Part shown: positions 7,410 to 15,901 of the stretch, in pieces
Layout: the number at the start of each line of letters is the position of its first letter
Numbering within the stretch: position 1 is the first letter of the stretch
Translations under genes and position numbers: made by a program
Notes under the pieces: generated by a model
Database searches by the model: none
Seen by the model: the letters and a program-made list of their open reading frames with translations, nothing else
What the model was told of the DNA's origin: nothing
Source: a bacterium
GTDB lineage: Bacteria; Sysuimicrobiota; Sysuimicrobiia; Sysuimicrobiales; Segetimicrobiaceae
NCBI GenBank assembly: GCA_035307765.1
Contig: DATGHU010000020.1
Coordinates: forward strand, 1-28,084
Direction: 5' to 3'
Length of the DNA: 28,084 nucleotides

Positions 7410-8699
7410 TCAGTTGTGTACTTGCATCAGGTCCTGTCGAAGTCTCGACGCGTCTCCATCCAGGGGCACCATCAGGGCCCCTGGCGTTGCCACCGGCCGC
7501 CCCGCGCGCACAACGAGCCGGACGCGCCGCAGGGCGCCGATCTCGGTCGCCGGATCCCCCTCGACCAGTAGCAGGTCGGCGATCTTGCCGGGGGCGATGG
7601 TCCCGATCTCGTGCTCCAGCCGGAGGGCCACCGCGCTGTGGTGGGTGGCGGCCGCGATCGCGTCCAGCGGGGAGACCCCCATGTGCTCGACCATCAACTC
7701 GAGCTCCCAGGCCAGGTTGTCAAAGTAGGTGTCGTGGATCCCGGTGTCCGGTCCGGTGGCAAACCGCACGCCAGCGGCGTGCATCTTCGCCCAGGCCGCC
7801 GTGCGCTCCTCGCGGACCGACCGCATCCGCTTCCGGTCCTCGCTCATGTTCTTCACGTCGTCGTATGCAGCGCGGTACCAGACGGTGATCGTCGGGACGA
7901 CGGTCGTACCCTGGGCGAGCATGCGCTCGATCAGGGACTCGTCGAATTCCAACCCGCCGTCCATGCCCATCCAGCCGCAGTGTTCGATGGTGTCGATCCC
8001 GGCGAGCACGGCGTTGCGAATGCTCGCCGTGCCGATGGCGTGGGTCGCGATCGGCTTGCCGAGCCGGCGGGCCTCCGCCACGAGCACCCGGAGTTCGTCG
8101 GCCGAGTATTGGGGAGCCGCGACGTTTGAGCCCGGCGTGCCGCCGCCGCCGCTCGCCATCACCTTCAGGACGTCGACGCGCTCCTCGACCAGCGTGCGGG
8201 CCACCTTCTTGAGTTCGTCCGCCGTGTCCGCGCGGTAACCGTGGGGCCATCCGTGGCCGGCCGTGGTGGTGATGACGCGACCGCAGGTGATGATGCGGGG
8301 ACCGATGATGAGTCCTTCGGTGACGGCGTCGCGTACGGTTTGGGTGAGCCGGCCGGTACCGCCGAGATCCCGGACGGTGGTCGCGCCTGACGTGAGCGAG
8401 ACCTGCGCGTTGCGCGCGGCCCGCAGCAACTGCGTCTCAACCGATTCGTGCGCAAGCCCGCGCTGACCCGGAGCACCGCTCATGCACAGGTGGGCGTGCA
8501 TGTTGATTAGACCAGGGAGTAGGGTACACCCCGCGCCTTCCACCACCTTCACACCCTCCGGGGGAGGCGCGGCGGTCGGCCCAACCGCCTGAATCCGCTC
8601 TCCATGCACCACGACGTCCTGGTGCGCCACGCCGGGGTGTCCGGTTCCATCGATGACGCGAACGCCGCGGAAGAGCAGAGTGGACTGAGCGGTTGTCAT
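7410..8699 (-). CDS. Metal-dependent amidohydrolase (imidazolonepropionase / Xaa-Pro dipeptidase-like subgroup)
   Basis: A 429-residue cytosolic hydrolase of the amidohydrolase superfamily, which uses one or two metal ions to hydrolyse amides, cyclic amides or dipeptides. Visible metal and catalytic residues are the HxH pair in INMHAHL (68-70), the lysine in VLKVMASGGGG (178, a candidate for carbamylation), H219 in IATHAIGT, H239 in TIEHCGWM, and D317 in ATGPDTGIH. The N- and C-terminal strands (VRVIDGTG; GTIAPGKIADLLLVEGDP) form the usual beta-sandwich. The HAHL, SGGG and TGPDTG pattern is typical of the subgroup with Xaa-Pro dipeptidases and aryl-dipeptidases, so dipeptide or cyclic-amide cleavage is plausible, but the substrate is not known. 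It is downstream of a peptide transporter core and has a promoter-like sequence in front, so it may be expressed on its own together with the following SBP. Confidence 0.88.
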   Translation of the reverse strand: MTTAQSTLLFRGVRVIDGTGHPGVAHQDVVVHGERIQAVGPTAAPPPEGVKVVEGAGCTLLPGLINMHAHLCMSGAPGQRGLAHESVETQLLRAARNAQVSLTSGATTVRDLGGTGRLTQTVRDAVTEGLIIGPRIITCGRVITTTAGHGWPHGYRADTADELKKVARTLVEERVDVLKVMASGGGGTPGSNVAAPQYSADELRVLVAEARRLGKPIATHAIGTASIRNAVLAGIDTIEHCGWMGMDGGLEFDESLIERMLAQGTTVVPTITVWYRAAYDDVKNMSEDRKRMRSVREERTAAWAKMHAAGVRFATGPDTGIHDTYFDNLAWELELMVEHMGVSPLDAIAAATHHSAVALRLEHEIGTIAPGKIADLLLVEGDPATEIGALRRVRLVVRAGRPVATPGALMVPLDGDASRLRQDLMQVHN

Positions 8700-8737
8700 G
8701 TCGCGACCCCCACGCCCGAAAATCCGGCGCGGGGCTC

Positions 8738-8767
8738 AGTATAGGCGTTCCTGCGCACAGAAGGCAA
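8738..8767 (-). promoter_or_regulatory. Candidate sigma-70 promoter for the amidohydrolase
   Basis: On the minus strand, TTGCCT (8767-8762) is separated by 18 bases from TATACT (8743-8738), about 40 bp upstream of the ATG at 8699. TATACT matches five of six -10 positions, which stands out in such GC-rich DNA. It would let the amidohydrolase and downstream SBP be transcribed separately from the transporter core. Confidence 0.4.
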
Positions 8768-8812
8768 TGTGCGCCGCGACCAGTTCACGCGGTCAAGGTG
8801 CACACCCGCCGC

Positions 8813-9789
8813 TCACCCGTAGTTGATCGCCTCCGCGAAGTGGCAGGCGACCAGGTGTGCCGGGCCGAGCGGCCGCAGGGCGGGTTCAGTTGCCCGGCAA
8901 ACATCCTGGGCGAAGGGGCAGCGGGGATGGAACCGGCAGCCGGCGGGCGGGTGCAGTGGGCTGGGCGGATCGCCCTCGAGCGCCGCCCGGCGCCGGCGGC
9001 GACTTGGGTCGAGCCCCGGGACGTCAACGAGTAGGGCGCGAGTGTAGGGGTGGCGGGACGCCTCGAACAGCGCATCCCTCCCGGCCGTCTCGACGATTTT
9101 GCCGAGGTACATGACCGCGACCCGGTCGCACATATGGCGGACGACGCGCATGTCATGGGAGATGAACACGTAGGTCAACCCGAGCGACGCCTGCAGATCT
9201 TTGAGGAGGTTGAGGATCTTGGCCTGGACCGAGACGTCGAGGGCCGAGGTGGGTTCATCGGCGACCACCAACTGGGGACTGGTCGCGATCGCCCGCGCGA
9301 GTGCGATCCGCTGCCGCTGGCCGCCGGAGAACTCGTGAGGATAGCGAAAGGTCATCTCGGGCCGAAGACCGACCGCCCGGAACAGTTCGGCCACTCTCGC
9401 CCGCCGCTCGACCGCGCTGCCGAGCCGGTGGACGATCAGGGGGCGCTCTACGATCTCGCCCACGGTCATGCGGGGATTCAGCGACGCATAAGGGTCCTGA
9501 AACACGACTTGGAGATCGCGACGGAGGTATTTCAGTTCGCGGCCCCTGGCGCGGTGGACGTCTCGGCCGAGGAAGGTAACCCGGCCGGCGGTTGGCGGCA
9601 GCAGGCCGAGCAGCAGGAAGCCGAGCGTGGACTTTCCGCAGCCCGACTCTCCCACGATGCCCAGCGTTTCGCCGCGCACGAGCTCGAGGTCTACCCCGTC
9701 GACCGCGCGCAGGAGTCGGCGGCCGAGCATATGCTCCCGGATCGGGAAATGCTTGGTCACACCCTGAGCCTGCAGCAGGACGTCCCCCA

Positions 9790-9790
<1 letters not shown>
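8813..9790 (-). CDS. dppF: ABC transporter ATP-binding protein, DppF/OppF family
   Basis: A 325-residue cytosolic ATPase that energises peptide import. The Walker A loop is GESGCGKST (47-55), the Q-loop is VVFQDPYASLNPRM, the signature motif is FSGGQRQRIALARA (155-168), and Walker B is LVVADEPTSALD with its glutamate at 180; the switch histidine lies in VFISHDM. The C-terminal oligopeptide-transporter domain carries the family's cysteine-rich tail (GCRFHPRCPFAQDVC and a later ACHF). Its ATG shares one base with the stop of the upstream dppD-like gene, so the two ATPases are translationally coupled. They form a heterodimer in related systems. It could also serve the ATPase-less permeases at 3582-5338. 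Confidence 0.94.
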
Positions 9791-10754
<964 letters not shown>

Positions 10755-10758
<4 letters not shown>

Positions 10759-11654
10759 GAGCCCCGCATCCTTGGATCGAGCACGTCACGCAGGCCGTCG
10801 CCGAGCAGGTTGAAACCGATCACCACGATGGTGATGGCCACGCCCGGCGCCGCTGTGACGTGGGGCGCGAGGAACATATAGGCTCTTGCGTTGGAGAGCA
10901 TGGCGCCCCAGTCGGGCGTGGGGGGTTGCACGCCGAGCCCGAGAAAACTGAGCGAAGACGCGAACAACAGGACCGTGGCCATGCGAATGCTGGCCTGCAC
11001 GACGATGGGCGCAACCGTGCCGGGTAGAATGTAGCGCGCCATGATCGCAGGAGCCGACTCCCCGATGCCCCGCGCGGCGACCACAAACTCGAGCTTGCGA
11101 ATCCCGAGGACGACCCCCCGCACCAGTCGGACGAACTCGGGGACCGAGACGATCGCGACGGCGAAGATCACGTTGGTCAGCCCTCCGCCGATGATCGCAT
11201 CAACGCCGATCGCAAGCAGGATGCCGGGGAAGGCCAGCATTACGTCGATCAGACGCATGCTAACCTCGTCGAACCATCCGCCGTAGTAGCCGGCGAGCAA
11301 GCCCCAGGGGACGCCGACGAGCATCGTCAGCACCACGGCGGTGACCTGGATCTCGAGGGAGATCGCGGAGCCGTACAAGAGGCGACTGAGGACATCCCGC
11401 CCCAACTCGTCCGTGCCCAGCCAGTGTCCCCAACTCGGTCCCTTGAGGCGTAGTTCCAACGCCCCGAGGGTCGGGCTGTACGGGGCGATTACGTGCGAGA
11501 GGAGCGCGAGCGCCACGTAGACGCTGATGATCCCCAAGCCAACGGTCGCCCCACGGTTCTTCAGAAGCCGGCGCAAGAGCTCCGATCGGCCGGGGCGCCG
11601 TGGGGACGCGGCCGGTTTGACGCTGGCCCCGACCGATTGTGTCGATGCTGACAT
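10755..11654 (-). CDS. dppC: ABC transporter permease, DppC/OppC family
   Basis: A 299-residue inner-membrane permease. The N-terminal cytoplasmic part (residues 1-30) is followed by the first helix, then the OppC-type region VIAPYSPTLGALELRLKGP and WLGTDELGRDVLSRLLYGSAISLEIQ. Further segments are LLAGYYGGWFDEVSMRLIDVMLAFPGILLAIGVD, the EAA loop EFVVAARGIGESAPAIMARYILPGTVAPI, and the C-terminal GFNLLGDGLRDVLDPRMRGS. It lies 16 bp downstream of the DppB-like gene and overlaps the ATPase gene by four bases. It is distinct from the plus-strand DppC (4502-5338), so this is a second transporter and not a simple copy. Confidence 0.93.
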
Positions 11655-11670
11655 GGGGGTTCCGCGCGCG

Positions 11671-12588
11671 TCAGTAGCGGATCCGGGGATTCACGAGGGC
11701 GTAGGTGATGTCGGTGAGAAGGTTCACGCTGACGAACGTCACGGAGAGCAGCAGCATCCCGCTCTGCACGATCGGGTAGTCCCGGGAGAAGATGGCGTTG
11801 ATCAAGAGTTGTCCCATGCCCGGCAGTGAGAAGATGGTCTCCACCACCACGGCCCCCCCCAGCAGGTAGCCGAACTGCAATCCCACGGTCGTGAGCACGG
11901 GATTCAGGGCGTTGCGGAGGGCGTGCTTGTAGATGATGAGGAACTCTGGGATTCCGTTGGCGCGCAGCGTCCTGATGTAGTCCTGCCGGATGATCTCAAG
12001 CATCGACGCGCGGGTCATCCGCGCGATGTGAGCCGCGCCGCCCGTGCCCAGTACTACCGACGGCAGGATGAGCGCCTCCCAGCCGCTATTGCCTCCGGCG
12101 GGCAGCCACCGCAGGGTGCCGGCGAAGATCAACAGCAGCAAGAGGCCGAGCCAGAAGCCAGGCATCGAGATGCCCGTGAGGGACGCGACCATCAGCGTGC
12201 TGTCCAGCCAGGAGTTATGGTGCATAGCCGCGGCCACGCCGGCCGCGACGCCGACGACCATGGAGATGAACACGCTGAGCATGGTGAGCCGGAGGGTGAA
12301 GGCCAGATGGTCGACGAGCGAGTCGGCGACGGGTTCCCGTGTGCGGATGGAGATTCCGAGCTTGCCGTGGAGGGCTTGACTCACATACCGGACGTACTGC
12401 ACCGGCAGAGGGTCGGTCAGTCCGAACTCTTTGCGGATGCCAGCGAGGTCCGCCTCAGTCGCCTGCGACCCACCCAAGATCACCGCGGGGTCCCCGGGGA
12501 TCAGGTGGAGCAGCGAGAACGACGCGATAGAGACGCCGATCAGCACCGGGATCAGCAGCAGGACTCGTGCGACGATGTAGCGTCCCAT
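11671..12588 (-). CDS. dppB: ABC transporter permease, DppB/OppB family
   Basis: A 305-residue permease beginning GRYIVARVLLLIPVLIGVSIASFSLLHLIPGDPAVILGG, the hallmark DppB N-terminus. The EAA loop is seen in DYIRTLRANGIPEFLIIYKHALRNALNPVLT, followed by VVETIFSLPGMGQLLINAIFSRDYPIVQSG, and the protein ends with the expected YALVNPRIRY. It follows the small [2Fe-2S] protein gene by only 16 bp, which places an enzyme subunit and a transporter in one transcript. The ATG at 12588 is the natural start because it puts the first membrane helix at residues 6-28. Its substrate is likely peptide-like or another small amide, but this is not shown by the sequence. Confidence 0.93.
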   Translation of the reverse strand: MGRYIVARVLLLIPVLIGVSIASFSLLHLIPGDPAVILGGSQATEADLAGIRKEFGLTDPLPVQYVRYVSQALHGKLGISIRTREPVADSLVDHLAFTLRLTMLSVFISMVVGVAAGVAAAMHHNSWLDSTLMVASLTGISMPGFWLGLLLLLIFAGTLRWLPAGGNSGWEALILPSVVLGTGGAAHIARMTRASMLEIIRQDYIRTLRANGIPEFLIIYKHALRNALNPVLTTVGLQFGYLLGGAVVVETIFSLPGMGQLLINAIFSRDYPIVQSGMLLLSVTFVSVNLLTDITYALVNPRIRY

Positions 12589-12604
12589 CGGTTCTGGGTG
12601 ACGC

Positions 12605-13126
12605 CTATGTCCCAGAGCGGGGTGTCGATGGGGCGCGGCGCATTCGGCGGCTCGCCGCTAGCACCGCGTCCACGATCGAGTCGTAACCCGTACACCGACA
12701 GAGGTTCCCGGAGAGCGCCTCGCGCACGTCTGCTTCGGTCGGGTCGGGATGCTCGCCGAGCAGCTCGAGGGCCGCCAGGATCATGCCGGGAGTGCAGTAG
12801 CCGCATTGCAGGGCGTGGTGCGTGGAGAACTCGTCCTGAAGCGGATGGAGCGTACCGCCCTGGGCCAACCCTTCGATGGTCAGGAGTTCGCTCCCGGCAG
12901 CCTGGATGCCGAGCATGAGGCAGGACCGGATGCTCCGCCCGTTCATCAGGATGGTGCACGCGCCACACACCCCGTGTTCACACCCGGCGTGCGGTCCGGT
13001 CAACCCCAGGTCTTCGCGCAGGACGTCGAGCAGCAGTTTTCGCGGTTCTGTCACGACAGGGTGCCGGGCCCCGTTCACGGTGAGGGCGTAGGCGGTGGGG
13101 TCGGCCGGGTTCACGGCGTGCGCCAC
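12605..13126 (-). CDS. [2Fe-2S]-binding small subunit of a molybdenum hydroxylase (xanthine dehydrogenase / CoxS family)
   Basis: A 173-residue iron-sulfur subunit that passes electrons from the molybdenum site to FAD in xanthine dehydrogenase/aldehyde oxidase/CO dehydrogenase-type enzymes. All eight cluster cysteines are visible: the plant-ferredoxin set CEHGVCGAC plus one more (C49, C54, C57, C69) and the second cluster in QCGYCTPGM and NLCRCTGY (C108, C111, C143, C145). Length is normal for stand-alone small subunits. The start is a GTG without a clear ribosome site; another GTG at 13114 is possible. The oddity is its place: it lies between a PucR-type regulator (39 bp upstream) and a peptide-type permease gene (16 bp downstream). 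The only large and medium subunits in the window are in another operon at 22487-25824, and are the best candidate partners. Confidence 0.93.
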   Translation of the reverse strand: MAHAVNPADPTAYALTVNGARHPVVTEPRKLLLDVLREDLGLTGPHAGCEHGVCGACTILMNGRSIRSCLMLGIQAAGSELLTIEGLAQGGTLHPLQDEFSTHHALQCGYCTPGMILAALELLGEHPDPTEADVREALSGNLCRCTGYDSIVDAVLAASRRMRRAPSTPRSGT

Positions 13127-13165
13127 CCCGGTGCGGGGCGTGGCATAGACCCCGAGCGTCGGAGG

Positions 13166-14914
13166 TTACGCCGAGCCGTGTGCACGCGGCGACACCTCCG
13201 CGAGTTCGACGTGCGGCGCTGGGGCCGCAGGGGCAAGGGGGGGCTCGGGCACGCCGTCACCCACGTACAGTCCTGCCGTGGGGGCAAGCCGCGTCAGGCG
13301 GGCCGCTTTCACGGCGAGTTGCAGCGGCAGCCAGCGCTCGGACGCGGCGAGATCCACGCCGAGGAGCGTGGCGATGCGATCCAGCCGCTGCCGCAGCGTG
13401 TTCCGGTGGAGGAACAGCTGCTTGGCCGCGCGTGTGGCGTTGCCGCCGGCGTCCAGGTAGACTTCGAGCGTCTTCAAGAGGTCGTCGGGCACGCGGGCCA
13501 TGAGTTGATAGTCGCGCGTCTCGGTCAACCCGCCCTTCATGAACGCCGGGATGAGCCGGTAGCTCTCCAACTCTTCGATGGAGATGATTCGACCTGTCCC
13601 AAACAGTTTCGTGCCGATGTCCAGCGCCTCCTGGGCGTCGCGGTAGGCCGTCGGGTAGCGTTCGGGATCGGTACATGGCCGGCTGACGCCGACCGAGAGG
13701 CCGTCGAGGGCCATCTCTGACAGCCGGTGCGCCGGAACGATGGCGACGACGCGCGTACCCAGGTTGTTCACCAGCCCGTTGCGTTCCTCCGTGAGGATAT
13801 GACCGTGTAGCTGCTCCGCCTGCGCGTGTGTGCGGGCGCTAGCAACCAGGACCACATGGGGGCGCAACAGATCATGGCCCAGGCGCCGAGCGTGCGCCAG
13901 CGTCCGGGCCGGGTCCGCCACTCCGATGGGGTCCAGGGTCTCCCACAGGAAAACCTCCGGCCGCGCGCGTTCGTCGGCGAGGTCACAGAGGTGGCGGTTG
14001 CGCAGCACGATGCCCGCGGTTTGCGCCAGGCGCTCGACGAGCGCGACATCGTCTACGCTGAACCGTCGACTGCGGTGATCGAGGATGAGCAGCACTCCGT
14101 CCCTTTCGGCGTCGAGGGGGATCGGAGTGACCAGGACGGTCCCCATCGAGTGGACGTCGCCCGCCGGTGGGGTTCCCGAGTCGTGCTGTCCGATTCGGAC
14201 CTGACCGGCACCGCCGCCCTCTCGTCGCGAGGCCCGCACGAGCGCGTCCGGGCAGATCGGCGGCAAGGGGTACAGCGATGGCGACGCCGCGACCAGATGG
14301 AGCCCGGCCTGGTGCCGCTCTCTGACGTAGACCGCGCACGTTGTGCCCGCGATCATCCACGGGCCGAGCCGCGCGACCGAGTCGAGCGCGCCGGCGTCGT
14401 TCGAGTTCGACGCTCCCCGTGTCAGGCGCTCGAGCGCATCGAGGAGTTCGGCGTGCTTGCGGGCGATATCGCGCAATTGCTCGCACTCAAGCGCGCAGGA
14501 GATCGATTGCGCCACCGTTGCCGTGAAGAGCACCGCCTGGCGGGAGAGGGCCCTTGACGGCCGCGCCACCAATCCGATCACGCCCGCCACTCGCTCCCGG
14601 GCGGACAAGATCGGCACCGCATACAGCCGTCCACGCCCCCGGGCAGGCTTTCGACGCAGCGCGGCGATCCCGATCGGGCCCTCCCCGGGCGCATACGCGT
14701 GACGCACGGCCGCGCACTCGCTAGGCGCGGCCATGCGCAGCACGTACCGATCCGGATCTTGCTCGTGGGTATAGAGGGTCGCGCTGGCGCACTCCGGCAG
14801 GGCGGCGAGGGCGGTCAGCATCCGCCTTACGGTCCCCTCGAACCGCGGATTGGATCCAATTGCCCGTCCAGCCGGGACGGCGCGAGGCTGCGAGTTGGTG
14901 TGCAGGGTGGTCAT
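13166..14914 (-). CDS. PucR/CdaR-family transcriptional regulator with GAF-like sensor domains
   Basis: A regulator of about 582 residues. The order of domains is an N-terminal GAF-like region (roughly 26-148), a second GAF-like region (roughly 158-308), a central CdaR/PucR-type domain (SVGVSRPCTDPERYPTAYRDAQEALDIG), and the C-terminal PucR helix-turn-helix (GGNATRAAKQLFLHRNTLRQRLDRIATLLGVDL, ending near 522). Relatives control purine, amino-acid or sugar-acid catabolism in response to small molecules. The frame stays open upstream to a GTG at 15115, but a good promoter (15106-15134) lies across that GTG, so I chose an ATG downstream; 14914 and 14938 are both possible and neither has a strong ribosome site. 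It is the first gene of the minus-strand operon and diverges from the GntR gene. The last 50 or so residues are a Pro/Ala-rich tail. Confidence 0.85.
   Translation of the reverse strand: MTTLHTNSQPRAVPAGRAIGSNPRFEGTVRRMLTALAALPECASATLYTHEQDPDRYVLRMAAPSECAAVRHAYAPGEGPIGIAALRRKPARGRGRLYAVPILSARERVAGVIGLVARPSRALSRQAVLFTATVAQSISCALECEQLRDIARKHAELLDALERLTRGASNSNDAGALDSVARLGPWMIAGTTCAVYVRERHQAGLHLVAASPSLYPLPPICPDALVRASRREGGGAGQVRIGQHDSGTPPAGDVHSMGTVLVTPIPLDAERDGVLLILDHRSRRFSVDDVALVERLAQTAGIVLRNRHLCDLADERARPEVFLWETLDPIGVADPARTLAHARRLGHDLLRPHVVLVASARTHAQAEQLHGHILTEERNGLVNNLGTRVVAIVPAHRLSEMALDGLSVGVSRPCTDPERYPTAYRDAQEALDIGTKLFGTGRIISIEELESYRLIPAFMKGGLTETRDYQLMARVPDDLLKTLEVYLDAGGNATRAAKQLFLHRNTLRQRLDRIATLLGVDLAASERWLPLQLAVKAARLTRLAPTAGLYVGDGVPEPPLAPAAPAPHVELAEVSPRAHGSA
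14849..14860. promoter_or_regulatory. Palindromic box 1 (ATTGGATCCAAT), candidate operator
   Basis: A perfect 12-bp palindrome inside the first codons of the pucR-like gene, one of three closely similar sites within 300 bp. Its even symmetry suits a dimeric regulator. The GntR/FCD protein encoded next door and the PucR protein are the obvious candidates. The assignment is inference. Confidence 0.45.
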
Positions 14915-15024
14915 TGGCGAACTCAGGACATGGTGCATCTTGGCCGTTGCGGGTACCATTGCAGGGGTGGATGATTCGGGTGTGTCCGGTGTGAGGGAGG
15001 ATTGGAGTGATCGAACGCTCGACA

Positions 15025-15036
15025 AATCACGTGATT
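15025..15036. promoter_or_regulatory. Perfect 12-bp palindrome in the divergent regulatory region
   Basis: AATCACGTGATT is fully self-complementary and lies midway between the two divergent genes. It differs in sequence from the ATTGGATCCAAT boxes, so it may be bound by a second regulator, which suits a region flanked by two different regulator genes. A further GTGAT at 15007-15011 forms a wider inverted pair with ATCAC at 15026-15030. Confidence 0.4.
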
Positions 15037-15096
15037 CGCGGTTCTTCCCATGGATTGCTGGACTCCCCTCTGGAAAGAATGCAGCACGCGATCGAG

Positions 15097-15107
15097 ATTG
15101 GATCCAT
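15097..15107. promoter_or_regulatory. Palindromic box 2 (ATTGGATCCAT), candidate operator
   Basis: This site matches box 1 except at its last position. It overlaps the -10 element and the predicted transcription start of the minus-strand promoter for the pucR-like gene, an ideal position for repression of that operon. Confidence 0.45.
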
Positions 15108-15134
15108 TTAAGCACAGCAGGCCTGACGGGTCAA
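15106..15134 (-). promoter_or_regulatory. Candidate sigma-70 promoter for the pucR-like gene and its operon
   Basis: On the minus strand, TTGACC (15134-15129) and TTAAAT (15111-15106) are separated by exactly 17 bases. The -35 matches five of six consensus positions and the -10 four of six. The predicted start, about 15099, leaves a leader of some 160-185 bases before the likely start codon. Boxes 2 and 3 overlap or abut the two elements. Confidence 0.5.
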
Positions 15135-15135
15135 G

Positions 15136-15149
15136 ATTGGATCCCAAAT
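15136..15149. promoter_or_regulatory. Palindromic box 3 (ATTGGATCCCAAAT), candidate operator
   Basis: A slightly longer version of the ATTGGATCCAAT palindrome with one extra central C. It abuts the -35 element of the pucR promoter and runs into the start codon of the GntR gene at 15148, so binding here could affect both divergent genes. Confidence 0.45.
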
Positions 15150-15891
15150 GACCGTGGATGATGTCACGATCGGGCGTTCCGGACGGGGGCGGTGTCGCCG
15201 GCCGACGCTGCCGAGGCCAACCGCGGTGGCCCTGGCGCATTTGCAGCTGCGGCAGAGCATCCTGGCCGAGCGGCTGAGACCTGGGGAATGGCTGCGCCAG
15301 GAGGAACTCGCGAGCCGCCTCTCGATGAGCCGCCAGCCGATCCGCGAGGCGTTGTGCCTCCTCGGGGAGGAAGGGCTGGTCGAGCTGGTGCCACACCGGG
15401 GCGCACGGGTGGCACCGCTGTCCCTCGAGGAACTCGAGGAAATCTACGGAGCGCGGATGGGGTTGGAAGGTCTGGTCGCGCGGTACGCCGCGGTCAGGAT
15501 CGATCCGCAGGTGCTCGAAGCGCTCCGGCCGGCGCTGCCCAAGCTGATGGCGCTCAGCATCGCCGGTGACGTCGATTCGTACCTCCAGGAGGACAGGCGG
15601 TTCGTTGAGACCTGCTACGCGGTGTCCGGGCGGCCGCGGCTGTGCGGGCAGATCGTGGCGCTCCGGGAGCGGGCCGAGCGCTATCTGCGGCTGGTGTTCA
15701 AATGTGGCACCGGATTCCAATGGGTGGACTACTCGTACCGGCTGTTTCAGGCGTGCGTGGCGCACGACGCGGACGCGGCCGAGGCGGCCGCGCAGGGTGC
15801 CCTGCGCTGGACGCTGACGCAGGCGACCGCGCTGTTCGAGACCTCGGGGACCGTCAACCCGGAGGGCACACGCGCGCTCCGCGGAGGGTGA
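15148..15891 (+). CDS. GntR-family transcriptional regulator, FCD subfamily
   Basis: A 247-residue DNA-binding regulator. The winged helix-turn-helix occupies about residues 28-88 (LRQSILAERLRPGEWLRQEELASRLSMSRQPIREAL, then GLVELVPHRGARV), and an FCD-type helical ligand domain follows (LEELEEIYGARMGLEGLVARYA). FCD domains usually bind a metal through one Asp and three His. Here the D-x3-H position reads D149...V153, and the later positions where His is expected appear to be Ser and Ala, so the ligand site is probably metal-free. The ATG at 15148 has no ribosome site and is overlapped by a palindromic box; a GTG at 15226 just before the DNA-binding domain is an alternative. It is the first gene of a plus-strand group with hyuB, hyuA and the aminopeptidase, and is likely to regulate them and itself. 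Confidence 0.88.
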   Translation: MTVDDVTIGRSGRGRCRRPTLPRPTAVALAHLQLRQSILAERLRPGEWLRQEELASRLSMSRQPIREALCLLGEEGLVELVPHRGARVAPLSLEELEEIYGARMGLEGLVARYAAVRIDPQVLEALRPALPKLMALSIAGDVDSYLQEDRRFVETCYAVSGRPRLCGQIVALRERAERYLRLVFKCGTGFQWVDYSYRLFQACVAHDADAAEAAAQGALRWTLTQATALFETSGTVNPEGTRALRGG

Positions 15892-15901
15892 CGAGGGCCG
15901 G

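Noticed and set aside
14939-15115. N-terminal extension of the pucR-like frame to a GTG at 15115
   Set aside because: The segment is less GC-rich and Ser/Pro-rich without domain similarity, contains palindromes, and the candidate promoter's -35 element lies upstream of that GTG while its -10 and predicted start lie downstream of it. It remains possible but less likely.
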